A stretch of 5,823 nt of DNA from Clostridia bacterium (GTDB taxonomy: Bacteria; Bacillota; Clostridia; Oscillospirales; CAG-382): NCBI GenBank assembly GCA_900754535.1, contig CAAEDF010000172.1:1-5823 (forward strand). Direction: 5' to 3'. The number at the start of each line of letters is the position of its first letter. Position 1 is the first letter of the stretch. The notes beneath the pieces were generated by a model. It saw only the letters and a list, made by a program, of their open reading frames with translations. It did not search any database and was not told the origin of the DNA. The position numbers and the translations under genes are program-made. Positions 1-5,823 of the stretch are shown piece after piece.

Positions 1-1025
1 ACGTTTCCAAAAGCTTTCAGCTGACGCGCCGCCACAACCTCATCGCTGTAGTGACCGACGGATCGGCCGTGCTGGGTCTGGGCAACATCGGTCCGGAGGC
101 GGGTATGCCCGTCATGGAGGGCAAATGCGTGCTTTTCAAGGAGTTTGCGGGAGTTGACGCGTTTCCGATATGCATCCGTTCAAACGACATAGACGAGATA
201 GTCCGCTGCGTATATCTGATAAGCGGCTCGTTCGGCGGGATAAACCTTGAGGACATAGCCGCGCCGCGCTGCTTTGAGATAGAGCGCCGGCTAAAGGAGA
301 TCTGCGATATCCCCGTGTTCCACGACGACCAGCACGGCACCGCCGTCTGCGTCGCCGCCGCGCTGATAAACGCTCTTAAAATAGTTAAAAAAGATGTAAA
401 AGACATCCGCTGCGTGATAAACGGAGCGGGCGCCGCCGGAACCGCGATAGCGGAGCATCTGCTCAGCCTCGGCATAAAGGATCTCATCCTGTGCGACAAG
501 TTCGGCACACTGTGCGACGGTGACGCAAGCCTCAACGAGGCGCACGCGCTCATCGCCGCGCGCACCAACCCCTCGCATATAACCGGAACGCTTGCCGACG
601 CCATGAAGGGCGCGGACGTCCTCATAGGAGTATCGGCCCCCGGAGTGGTCAGCCGCGAAATGGTCGCTTCGATGAACCGGGACGCGATAGTGTTTTCGAT
701 GGCCAATCCCACGCCGGAGATATTCCCGGACGACGCCAAAGCGGCCGGTGCGCGCATAGTCGGCACCGGCAGGTCGGACTATCCCAACCAGATAAACAAC
801 GTCCTTGCCTTCCCCGGGATATTCCGCGGCGCGCTTGACGTACGCGCCTCCGACATAAACGACGCGATGAAGCTTGCCGCCTCCCATGCGATAGCCTCGC
901 TGGTATCCGACGACGAGCTTTCCGAGAACTACATCCTGCCCAAGGCGTTCGACAAGCGCATAGCGCCCGCCGTTGCCGAGGTCGTCGCACAGGCGGCGGT
1001 AAACAGCGGCGTCGCCCGCATCTGA
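1..1025 (+). CDS. Malic enzyme (malate dehydrogenase, oxaloacetate-decarboxylating), 5' end missing
   Basis: Oxidatively decarboxylates malate to pyruvate and CO2 in the cytoplasm, making NADH or NADPH. The reading frame is open to the left edge (first full codon at base 3), so the GTG at 51 is internal. The residues before it (HNLIAVV) are the family lead-in to the TDGSAVLGLGNIGPEAG motif. 340 codons are visible against about 390-410 in short bacterial malic enzymes, so the N-terminus with the catalytic tyrosine is missing. Counting from base 3: catalytic lysine in MEGK (about 41), metal-binding acidic pair in LEDIAAPR (83-84), DDQHGT (108-113), Rossmann GAGAAG (131-136), NPTPE (225-229), and the closing YPNQINNVLAFPG block. 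Cofactor choice cannot be read with confidence. It ends 18 bases before the glycerate kinase gene, suggesting cotranscription. Isoleucine codons, counted by hand: 22 ATA, 10 ATC, no ATT. Confidence 0.96.
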   Translation, partial: VSKSFQLTRRHNLIAVVTDGSAVLGLGNIGPEAGMPVMEGKCVLFKEFAGVDAFPICIRSNDIDEIVRCVYLISGSFGGINLEDIAAPRCFEIERRLKEICDIPVFHDDQHGTAVCVAAALINALKIVKKDVKDIRCVINGAGAAGTAIAEHLLSLGIKDLILCDKFGTLCDGDASLNEAHALIAARTNPSHITGTLADAMKGADVLIGVSAPGVVSREMVASMNRDAIVFSMANPTPEIFPDDAKAAGARIVGTGRSDYPNQINNVLAFPGIFRGALDVRASDINDAMKLAASHAIASLVSDDELSENYILPKAFDKRIAPAVAEVVAQAAVNSGVARI

Positions 1026-1043
1026 ACGCCGGAAAAGCCGCAT

Positions 1044-2198
1044 ATGAAGCTTGTTTTTGCGTCCGACTCGTTCAAGGGCACGCTGTCGTCCGCACGCATC
1101 GCCGAGCTGCTTGAAAAAGCCGCGGGCCGGCTGCCCGGAACATGTATCTGCGAAAAGGTCATAATGGCGGACGGCGGCGAGGGGACCACGGAGGCCGTTC
1201 TCGCTTCCGTCGGCGGCAGCATGAAAAAGCTCACGGTCAGCGGACCGCTCGGCGAGCCGGTCGAGGCCTTTTACGGGGTCACCGGCGACGGACGCGCCGT
1301 TATCGAGACGGCGGCGGCAAGCGGGCTTGCGCTTTTGCAGGAATCTCAAAGAGACCCGTTCCGCACATCGACCTACGGCACCGGACAGCTTATCGCGCAC
1401 GCGCTTGACGCAGGGATACGGGACATAACGCTGTGCCTCGGCGGCAGCGCGACCAACGACGGAGGCACCGGCGCTTTGCAGGCGCTGGGCGCGGTGTTTT
1501 ACGGCGCGGACGGTCTGCCCGTTGCACCCTGCGGCGGGAATCTCGGCCTCATAAGGCGCATCGACGTCTCGCGCATGCACGCCGGGATAAAAAAATCCCG
1601 CTTTACCGCGATGTGCGACGTCAACAACCCTCTGACCGGTCCCAGAGGCGCAACATACACATTCGCTCCCCAAAAGGGCGCCGCGGGCGCGCGGGAGCTT
1701 GATATACTTGAGCGCGGCATGGAAAGCTATGCCGCGCTTGTCCGCGCCGCGTTCCCGTGCGCCGACACAAACTTTCCCGGGGCGGGCGCCGCGGGCGGGC
1801 TGGGTATGGCGGCAAGGGTATTCCTCGGCGCCGAGATGACTCCCGGCGCGCAGGCGGTGCTCGATCTCTGCTCGTTCGACGGGCTTATAGCGGACGCCGA
1901 CCTTGTAATAACCGGCGAAGGGCGCGCGGACGGGCAGTCGCTTGACGGCAAGGCGGTCGGCGCGGTGGCGGCAAGATGCGGGAAAGCGGGAGTGCCCGCC
2001 GTGGCGCTCGTCGGCTCGGTCGGCGAGGGAGCGCAGGCGCTTTACGGGCGCGGGATAACGCTCATAAGGGCGGTATCGCCGGACGGGCGCTGTCCGTCCA
2101 CGGCGGACGAGGCCGAAAAGCTTTATTTCCGTGCGGCGTGCGGGCTGTTTGACGACCTTGCGAAATGCGGGCTGCGCCCGGAAACGCCGCGCGGATGA
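1044..2198 (+). CDS. garK: Glycerate kinase, type I (GarK/GlxK family)
   Basis: Phosphorylates D-glycerate with ATP. Characterised members of this family make 2-phosphoglycerate, which enters lower glycolysis. At 384 residues it matches the usual length of about 380 and appears complete. Family motifs are present in order: DSFKGT (8-13), MADGGEGT (41-48), the glycine-rich GGSATNDGGTGALQALG (133-149), CDVNNPLTGPRGA (181-193), FAPQKGA (197-203), PGAGAAGGLG (245-254) and TGEGRADGQSLDGK (290-303). The ATG at 1044 is chosen because the protein then begins with the family-typical MKLVFASDSFKG, and GGAAAAG at 1031-1037 is a reasonable ribosome binding site. The gene lies 18 bases after the malic enzyme stop with no terminator between, so an operon is likely. 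No glycerate-producing enzyme or transporter is visible, so the source of glycerate is unknown. The symbol is a family name; glxK would fit equally well. Confidence 0.96.
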   Translation: MKLVFASDSFKGTLSSARIAELLEKAAGRLPGTCICEKVIMADGGEGTTEAVLASVGGSMKKLTVSGPLGEPVEAFYGVTGDGRAVIETAAASGLALLQESQRDPFRTSTYGTGQLIAHALDAGIRDITLCLGGSATNDGGTGALQALGAVFYGADGLPVAPCGGNLGLIRRIDVSRMHAGIKKSRFTAMCDVNNPLTGPRGATYTFAPQKGAAGARELDILERGMESYAALVRAAFPCADTNFPGAGAAGGLGMAARVFLGAEMTPGAQAVLDLCSFDGLIADADLVITGEGRADGQSLDGKAVGAVAARCGKAGVPAVALVGSVGEGAQALYGRGITLIRAVSPDGRCPSTADEAEKLYFRAACGLFDDLAKCGLRPETPRG

Positions 2199-2310
2199 AA
2201 CATGCCGCAAAAAGGCGCAAAAAAACACGGCGATGTGCGGCAGCCCTTTATGAAAAGGCAAATCAAGCGCCGGAAAAAGCACATCCGGCACCGGGAGGAG
2301 AGACAGGAAA

Positions 2311-3561
2311 ATGATCGTCAGAAAACTGCGTCCCAACGAATTCTATAAGGCGGCCGTGATAAATTCCGTCGCCTTTGAGATGGGCAGCGATTTTGAAAAG
2401 GAAAAAGCGCAGCAGGAGGCCATGACGCCCGAGGAGACGGCCGGGAAAGAGAAAGTGACGCCTCCCGAAAACCCTCTCCCCTCCGAATATTTCAAAAGAG
2501 ACATATGGGCGGCTTTGTCCGACGACGAAAAAACGGTTTACGGCTGTATGTCCGTATACCCGTACACGGTGCGGTTCGACGGCGGTCTCTGCGTCATGGG
2601 AGGGATAGGAGGAGTCGCCACGCTTCCGCCGTACAGGCGCAAAGGCGTCATACGCGAATGCATGCGCGCCGCGCTGGCGGACATGGACGCAAAAGGCTAC
2701 GATTTTTCATACCTTTATCCGTTCAGCCGCGCCTATTACAGAAAATTCGGCTTTGAAAACTCATACGAGTACCGCGAATGGGAAGTAAGCTTTGACGCGC
2801 TGCGCGATTACGGCTCGAAGGGCAGCGTGAGGATGCTGGCGAAGGGCGACGATTTTTCGGTGCTGACCGAGCTGTATAACAGGCGCTATGCCGATTACAA
2901 TCTGTCCTCCGTGCGCCGGGAATACGACCCGGATATTACGGAAAAGAACTTCCTTGCCGACAGGGAATACGCCTATGTGTGGTACAACGAGGCGGGCGAG
3001 CCGCGCGGGTTCATGATCTTCCGCAACCGCGACGGCGTGATGGTCTGCACCCCGGGCTTCGGCGGCAAGTCGGCGTTCCTGGCTCTGGACGCGGAGGCGT
3101 ACATGGGACTTTTCGACTTTGCGAGGATGTTTGCGCCGCGCTGTCACGCCATACGCTTCTGCGAGAGCGCCGACATAAACCTGCACGCGATTTTCGGCGA
3201 AGGAAACGCCGTCAGCTGCAGGCTGTATACGCCCGGCATGTCCCGGGTAATCAGCGTGCGGCGCGTGCTTGAAAAATGCCGCTGCAGGGGAGAGGGCGAG
3301 CTGAACATACATATCGAGGACCCGACCGCGCCCTGGAACGACGGGACCTGGAAGCTCAGATACGGCGCGGAAAACACGGTGGAAAGCACCGCAGACCCTG
3401 CGGATATCAGCATGACCGCGAACGCTTTTTCCGCCATGATATCGGGCCATATCGGTTTTGCCGATCTGACGTTCGTGCCCGGCGCAAAGGTCCTTAACGA
3501 AGCCGCGCCCTTAGGGGACGTATTTTACAAAAAGAAAAGCGTGGTGCTGGATCTGTTCTGA
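2311..3561 (+). CDS. Eis-like GNAT N-acetyltransferase (GNAT-GNAT-SCP2 layout)
   Basis: A 416-residue protein with the three-part Eis layout: an N-terminal GNAT domain (about 1-155), a second GNAT-like domain (about 160-285), and an SCP2-like C-terminal domain (about 290-416). The acetyl-CoA loop is visible as VATLPPYRRKGV (102-113). AYYRKFGF (141-148) aligns by eye with the segment that carries the general-acid tyrosine of Mycobacterium tuberculosis Eis. The chain ends in phenylalanine, as Eis does, where the terminal carboxylate takes part in catalysis. Residues 28-60 form a charged, proline-rich insertion. Eis enzymes acetylate amines such as aminoglycosides or polyamines; the substrate here is unknown. 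GGGAGGAG at 2293-2300 supports the ATG at 2311. The 112-base gap upstream has no clear terminator or promoter, so it may be read from the upstream operon or from its own start. It converges on the regulator gene. Confidence 0.87.
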   Translation: MIVRKLRPNEFYKAAVINSVAFEMGSDFEKEKAQQEAMTPEETAGKEKVTPPENPLPSEYFKRDIWAALSDDEKTVYGCMSVYPYTVRFDGGLCVMGGIGGVATLPPYRRKGVIRECMRAALADMDAKGYDFSYLYPFSRAYYRKFGFENSYEYREWEVSFDALRDYGSKGSVRMLAKGDDFSVLTELYNRRYADYNLSSVRREYDPDITEKNFLADREYAYVWYNEAGEPRGFMIFRNRDGVMVCTPGFGGKSAFLALDAEAYMGLFDFARMFAPRCHAIRFCESADINLHAIFGEGNAVSCRLYTPGMSRVISVRRVLEKCRCRGEGELNIHIEDPTAPWNDGTWKLRYGAENTVESTADPADISMTANAFSAMISGHIGFADLTFVPGAKVLNEAAPLGDVFYKKKSVVLDLF

Positions 3562-3648
3562 TACGGGCGGGCTTTTGTCCCCCGCGGAAAGCGTTTTGTC
3601 CGGCGGAATAAAGAAAAAACGCCCCGGGAAAGGCGAAAAAACGCGCGC

Positions 3649-3690
3649 AAAAGGGAGGCGCTTCGTAAAGAAGCCGCCTCCCTTTTGATT
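3649..3690. terminator. Strong hairpin terminator between convergent genes
   Basis: A perfect 12-base stem (aaaagggaggcg at 3649-3660 with its complement at 3675-3686) continues, after one bulged C at 3674, into a further 4-base pairing (cttc/gaag) with a 5-base loop gtaaa at 3665-3669. In the plus direction the stem ends in TTTT followed by gatttta, so it should stop transcripts from the acetyltransferase gene. It lies 88 bases after that gene and 37 bases after the stop of the opposing regulator gene. The A-tract on its left gives a short T-run in the minus direction too, so it may work both ways, less strongly for the regulator. Confidence 0.85.
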
Positions 3691-3740
3691 TTATCGCCAG
3701 AAGCAAGGGATGAAAACCGTTGGATTTTATCCCCGGAAGC
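3687..3740. repeat. Imperfect 18-base direct repeat at the regulator's 3' end
   Basis: gattttatcgccagaagc (3687-3704) and gattttatccccggaagc (3723-3740) match at 16 of 18 positions with starts 36 bases apart. The right copy covers the stop codon and last codons of the regulator gene. The left copy lies just outside the gene and overlaps the T-rich tail of the terminator. The bases between and beyond do not match, so this is a short local repeat, possibly a remnant of a small tandem duplication. Confidence 0.6.
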
Positions 3741-4494
3741 CGTACCAGCTTTCCTTGAAATCAGACAGCTGCCCGGCAAGCGAAAGAAGCGGATAAATGA
3801 GCAGCGGGAGTTTGTGGTCGCCGAAAGAGCCGTAAATATTTATTTTTTCGCCGACATCCATTTCAACCTCCTGCCTTCTCGACAGGGAATATTTTACCAG
3901 TCCTTCAAGCGCTTCCCCTGCATCTTCTTCCTTTATCCCGCATTTGACGCTGACCGAAGGAAGCGTATAGGATATGCCGCGGTTTTCAAGCTGATATTTC
4001 AAAATCTTCCGTACATTGGGATTTGCGAGAAATTTCAAAAAATCGGCCGCGTTTTCATTTTCAAGCAGCGCTTCCGAAGCCGCGCTGCCGGCAATGTATG
4101 TCAGTGCAATATTCTTGTCGGCATATACACCCGTGCATTCCGCAGAAACAAATCCGCTGTGACATTTGGGATTGTTTGATAAATTATTCTTTGTTTGAGC
4201 GGTTTGAGCGTCATCCCATGCCCACATAGTGTCAAGGACGGCATCATATACCGCAAGCGGCGTTTCTTCTGGCGCGTAGGTTTTTTTGGGATTTTTTTCA
4301 ACGGAAAACAGTTCATCAAGCGTTATCTCAAAAACCCCGGCGATAATCGGAAGAAGCATAATGTCCGGCATTGTGACGCCGTTTTCCCATTTTGAAACCG
4401 ATTGAGATGATACGCCTATCATACCGGCAAGTTCTTCCTGTGTCATATTGTTGTCTTTCCGCAATTTTGCAATTTTTTCTCCGATACTGCACAT
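3727..4494 (-). CDS. XRE/Cro-type helix-turn-helix transcriptional regulator with C-terminal domain
   Basis: A 255-residue, probably cytoplasmic, DNA-binding regulator. Residues about 4-60 form an XRE helix-turn-helix, with the recognition region TQEELAGMIGVSSQSVSKWE (18-37) followed by a helix ending LDELF. Residues about 64-108 look like a polar linker. Residues about 109-136 are probably beta-strand rich. Residues about 150-225 look helical and then like a winged helix, ending in a hydrophobic segment and WYGFRG. The ligand and targets are unknown. The frame stays open upstream to 4623, but the ATG at 4494 is preferred: it has a near-perfect ribosome binding site 8 bases away, begins the family-typical IGEKIAKLRK, and the upstream part contains the promoter. 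Base use is more AT-rich than its neighbours, with 8 ATT, 5 ATA and 2 ATC isoleucine codons, which suggests separate ancestry. It appears to be transcribed alone. Confidence 0.9.
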   Translation of the reverse strand: MCSIGEKIAKLRKDNNMTQEELAGMIGVSSQSVSKWENGVTMPDIMLLPIIAGVFEITLDELFSVEKNPKKTYAPEETPLAVYDAVLDTMWAWDDAQTAQTKNNLSNNPKCHSGFVSAECTGVYADKNIALTYIAGSAASEALLENENAADFLKFLANPNVRKILKYQLENRGISYTLPSVSVKCGIKEEDAGEALEGLVKYSLSRRQEVEMDVGEKINIYGSFGDHKLPLLIYPLLSLAGQLSDFKESWYGFRG

Positions 4495-4502
4495 ATCAGA
4501 AT

Positions 4503-4512
4503 CCTCCTTTTT
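4503..4512 (-). promoter_or_regulatory. Ribosome binding site that fixes the regulator start
   Basis: On the minus strand the bases AAAAAGGAGG end 8 bases before the ATG at 4494. This is close to the ideal Shine-Dalgarno sequence and spacing, and none of the upstream in-frame start codons has an equivalent. Confidence 0.85.
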
Positions 4513-4520
4513 GTCAATCG

Positions 4521-4561
4521 GCAAATCAATTCGATCGATCGCATCCTCATTATAGCAAATC
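4521..4561. promoter_or_regulatory. Candidate operator region at the regulator promoter
   Basis: GATTTGC (minus strand) occurs twice, at 4555-4561 and 4521-4527, starts 34 bases apart. The first copy overlaps the TG of the extended -10 element and the second is in the leader. Between them lies a perfect 10-base palindrome, cgatcgatcg (4532-4541), at about the expected transcription start. XRE regulators often bind their own promoters, so autoregulation is plausible, but these elements are short and the binding site is inferred. Confidence 0.35.
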
Positions 4562-4577
4562 ACGCCGGAATAAACCA
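4549..4577 (-). promoter_or_regulatory. Extended -10 promoter for the regulator gene
   Basis: The minus strand has a perfect TATAAT (4549-4554) preceded by TGC (4555-4557), giving an extended -10 element. The -35 position 17 bases upstream (4572-4577, TGGTTT) is a poor match, which an extended -10 can compensate for. Transcription would start near 4542, giving a leader of about 48 bases before the ATG at 4494. Confidence 0.75.
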
Positions 4578-4679
4578 TATCGACTTTGGCGAACAATCCG
4601 CCCATACGGATACCGGTTCTCATTTCGGTAACAACAGATACACGTAAATAATCCTGCGCATCTCACGGTTCGTCTCGCA

Positions 4680-4704
4680 TCGGATTGTGACGCACGCGAT
4701 CCGA
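4680..4704 (+). other. Ten-base hairpin with two G-U pairs, function unknown
   Basis: tcggattgtg (4680-4689) can pair with cgcgatccga (4695-4704) around a 5-base loop, acgca. In plus-strand RNA all ten positions pair, two as G-U. In minus-strand RNA those two become A-C mismatches. No T-run follows on the plus strand, so it is not a standard terminator. It could be a protein-binding palindrome, part of a small RNA, or chance. Confidence 0.35.
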
Positions 4705-4719
4705 AAAGAGGATAAGCAT

Positions 4720-4756
4720 AAAAACACGGGGCACCGTTCATACTGACGGCGCCCCG
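4720..4756 (-). terminator. Rho-independent terminator after feoB
   Basis: On the minus strand cggggcgccg (4756-4747) pairs with cggtgccccg (4736-4727) with a single mismatch around a 10-base loop, and TGTTTTT (4726-4720) follows directly. It lies 60 bases past the feoB stop and upstream of the regulator's promoter, so it separates the two transcription units. A T-rich run at 4765-4776 on the other strand could give weaker plus-direction activity. Confidence 0.8.
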
Positions 4757-4816
4757 AAAATCCGTTTTTTATTTTTACGGCGGAAAAACACGCCGGCGCT
4801 TCCGCAGGTACTGCCG

Positions 4817-5823
4817 TCAGCCGCCAGATATAAGCCGCACGGCAAGACAGGCGCACAGCCCGAACGCCGAAGGCAGCAGTGCGGAAAGCAGCATTTTTGC
4901 GGTGCTGCCCGTTTCCTTTTTTACGGTAAGCAGCGTCGTCGCGCAAGGCGAATGGAAAAGCACCAGCAGGCACACCGAGACCGCCGTCGCCGTGTCCCAG
5001 CCGTTTTCCGTCAGCAGCAGGCGGAACGAGTCGAGCGAGGACAGGTCGGTAAGCGAGGTCAGCCCGGAATAGAGCATCAGCATAAGCGGCATTATAAGCT
5101 CGTTTGCGGGCAGAGCGAGCAGGAAGGCGAGAAATATCACTCCGTCCAGCCCGAAAAACCTTCCCACCGGGTCAAGCACGCCTACCGCCGCCGATACGGC
5201 CGCGCCGCCTCCGGCATTGGCAAGCAGCCAGATGACGACGCCCGCCGGCGCCGCCACGCAGACCGCCCTTGACAGTATTATGGCGGTGCGCTCGACGAGC
5301 GAGCGGAATATGACCGTCCCCACGCGGGGCATACGGTAAGGCGGCAGCTCAAGTACAAAAGCGCCGTCCGCAGGCGGATAAAGAGTTTTGGCCAGCAGCC
5401 TGGTGCACAGCAGCGAGGCGGCGGCGGCAATGAGCACGAACCCCACCAGGAACAGCGAGGAGACCGCGGCGGATGAGGCGAGGAACATGGATATAAGCGC
5501 GATAAGTATCGGATACCGCCCGTTACAGGGTATAAATCCGTTGGTAAGCGCCGCGCAGGTCCGCGCGTTTTCGGATTCGATTATTCTGCAGCCGGTGACT
5601 CCGCAGGCGTTGCAGCCCACGCCCATGCACATCGTGAGCGCCTGCTTCCCGCACGAGCCGCAGGCGGCAAAGCACCGGTCGGTATTAAAGGCGATGCGCG
5701 GCAGGAACCCCGCGTCCTCAAGCAGCGAAAACAGCGGAAAGAATATCGCCATGGGCGGCAGCATTACCGAGACGACCCACCCGGTGGTACGGAAGCAGCC
5801 CTCCACCGCCATTCCCTTCAGCC
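4817..5823 (-). CDS. feoB: Iron(II) transporter FeoB, C-terminal membrane part; 5' end missing
   Basis: FeoB imports ferrous iron across the inner membrane. The frame is open to the right edge (LKG precedes the methionine at 5812), so that methionine is internal and the cytoplasmic GTPase domain lies outside the window. Family signatures, counted from that methionine: membrane helix (11-31), LLEDAGFLPRIAF (30-42), GKQALTMCMGVGCN (55-68), GFIPCNGR (92-99), LELPPYRMP (154-162), a helix at about 174-198, the segment FLALLALPANE-like at about 227-248, and HSPCATTLLTVKKETGS (287-303) before the last helix. The usual GCNVPAIMATR motif appears as GCNACGVTGCRII, a form known from Clostridia. Seven cysteines fall within residues 47-75. 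No feoA gene follows; a terminator does, so feoB ends its transcription unit. Transported metal is inferred from the family. Confidence 0.92.
   Translation of the reverse strand, partial: LKGMAVEGCFRTTGWVVSVMLPPMAIFFPLFSLLEDAGFLPRIAFNTDRCFAACGSCGKQALTMCMGVGCNACGVTGCRIIESENARTCAALTNGFIPCNGRYPILIALISMFLASSAAVSSLFLVGFVLIAAAASLLCTRLLAKTLYPPADGAFVLELPPYRMPRVGTVIFRSLVERTAIILSRAVCVAAPAGVVIWLLANAGGGAAVSAAVGVLDPVGRFFGLDGVIFLAFLLALPANELIMPLMLMLYSGLTSLTDLSSLDSFRLLLTENGWDTATAVSVCLLVLFHSPCATTLLTVKKETGSTAKMLLSALLPSAFGLCACLAVRLISGG

Larger units (their letters stand above)
4495..4816. other. 322-base intergenic region between feoB and the regulator gene
   Basis: No gene could be supported here on either strand; open frames across it lack ribosome binding sites and recognisable protein motifs. 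From right to left it holds a small A/T-rich hairpin just after the feoB stop (4778-4782 pairing with 4791-4795), the feoB terminator (4720-4756), a hairpin at 4680-4704, about 100 bases with nothing recognised, and the regulator's promoter, leader and ribosome binding site. No tRNA or known riboswitch was recognised. Confidence 0.7.

Noticed and set aside
51..53. GTG at 51 as the true start of the malic enzyme
   Set aside because: The frame is open to the window edge and the residues before it are conserved malic enzyme sequence. A start here would remove the N-terminal domain part with the catalytic tyrosine.
2199..2310. Possible terminator between the glycerate kinase and acetyltransferase genes
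   Set aside because: Only weak structures were found: a 7-base stem with a 26-base loop (2203-2209 with 2236-2242) and a 6-base stem (2269-2274 with 2284-2289). Neither is followed by a T-run.
291..2336. A 681-codon open frame on the minus strand across the malic enzyme and glycerate kinase genes
   Set aside because: It lies fully opposite two convincingly recognised genes, its translation is arginine- and glycine-rich with no recognisable motif, and long antisense frames are expected in GC-rich coding DNA.
2761..3450. A 229-codon minus-strand open frame inside the acetyltransferase gene
   Set aside because: It is opposite a gene with clear domain signatures, and the translation has no recognisable motif.
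3571..3601. Direct repeat ttttgtcc after the acetyltransferase gene
   Set aside because: Eight bases repeated twice with no recurring spacing or further copies is compatible with chance.
4495..4623. N-terminal extension of the regulator by 43 codons to an ATG at 4623
   Set aside because: That stretch contains the TATAAT promoter and leader, and the strong ribosome binding site at 4503-4512 points to the ATG at 4494.
4660..4680. A 'ggttcg' sequence resembling a tRNA T-loop
   Set aside because: No acceptor stem, anticodon arm or D-arm could be built around it on either strand.

Overview
The window looks like chromosome from an uncultured, fairly GC-rich Firmicute of the class Clostridia, possibly an Oscillospiraceae-type gut anaerobe. 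This is inferred from gene style, not from a marker gene: strong purine-rich ribosome binding sites, a clostridial-type XRE regulator, the 'GCN..GVTGCRII / PCNGR' form of FeoB, and heavy use of ATA for isoleucine in otherwise GC-rich genes. No rRNA, tRNA, CRISPR array, insertion sequence or phage gene was seen.

Layout. On the plus strand, the 3' part of a malic enzyme gene (cut by the left edge) is followed after 18 bases by a complete type I glycerate kinase gene, so the two probably share a transcript. After a 112-base gap comes an Eis-like GNAT acetyltransferase gene with its own strong ribosome binding site. A strong hairpin terminator at about 3649-3690 closes this plus-strand block. On the minus strand, reading from the right edge, lies the 3' part of an iron(II) transporter gene, feoB (cut by the right edge). 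Its rho-independent terminator is at 4720-4756. A free-standing gene for a 255-residue XRE/Cro-type regulator follows, with its own extended -10 promoter. It runs convergently toward the acetyltransferase gene.

How the genes work together. Malic enzyme (malate to pyruvate and CO2, making NAD(P)H) and glycerate kinase (glycerate to 2-phosphoglycerate) both feed the lower end of glycolysis, so their pairing suggests use of C3/C4 hydroxy acids. The acetyltransferase, the regulator and FeoB show no clear functional link to that pair or to each other. The regulator gene is lower in GC and uses isoleucine codons differently from its neighbours, so it may be a more recent arrival.

Most of the window is ordinary, well-understood gene content. 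No convincing new multi-gene system was found. The best second looks are the cysteine-dense segment of FeoB, the compositional outlier status of the regulator, the repeat and palindrome around the regulator's promoter, and a G-U-compensated hairpin in the gap between feoB and the regulator.
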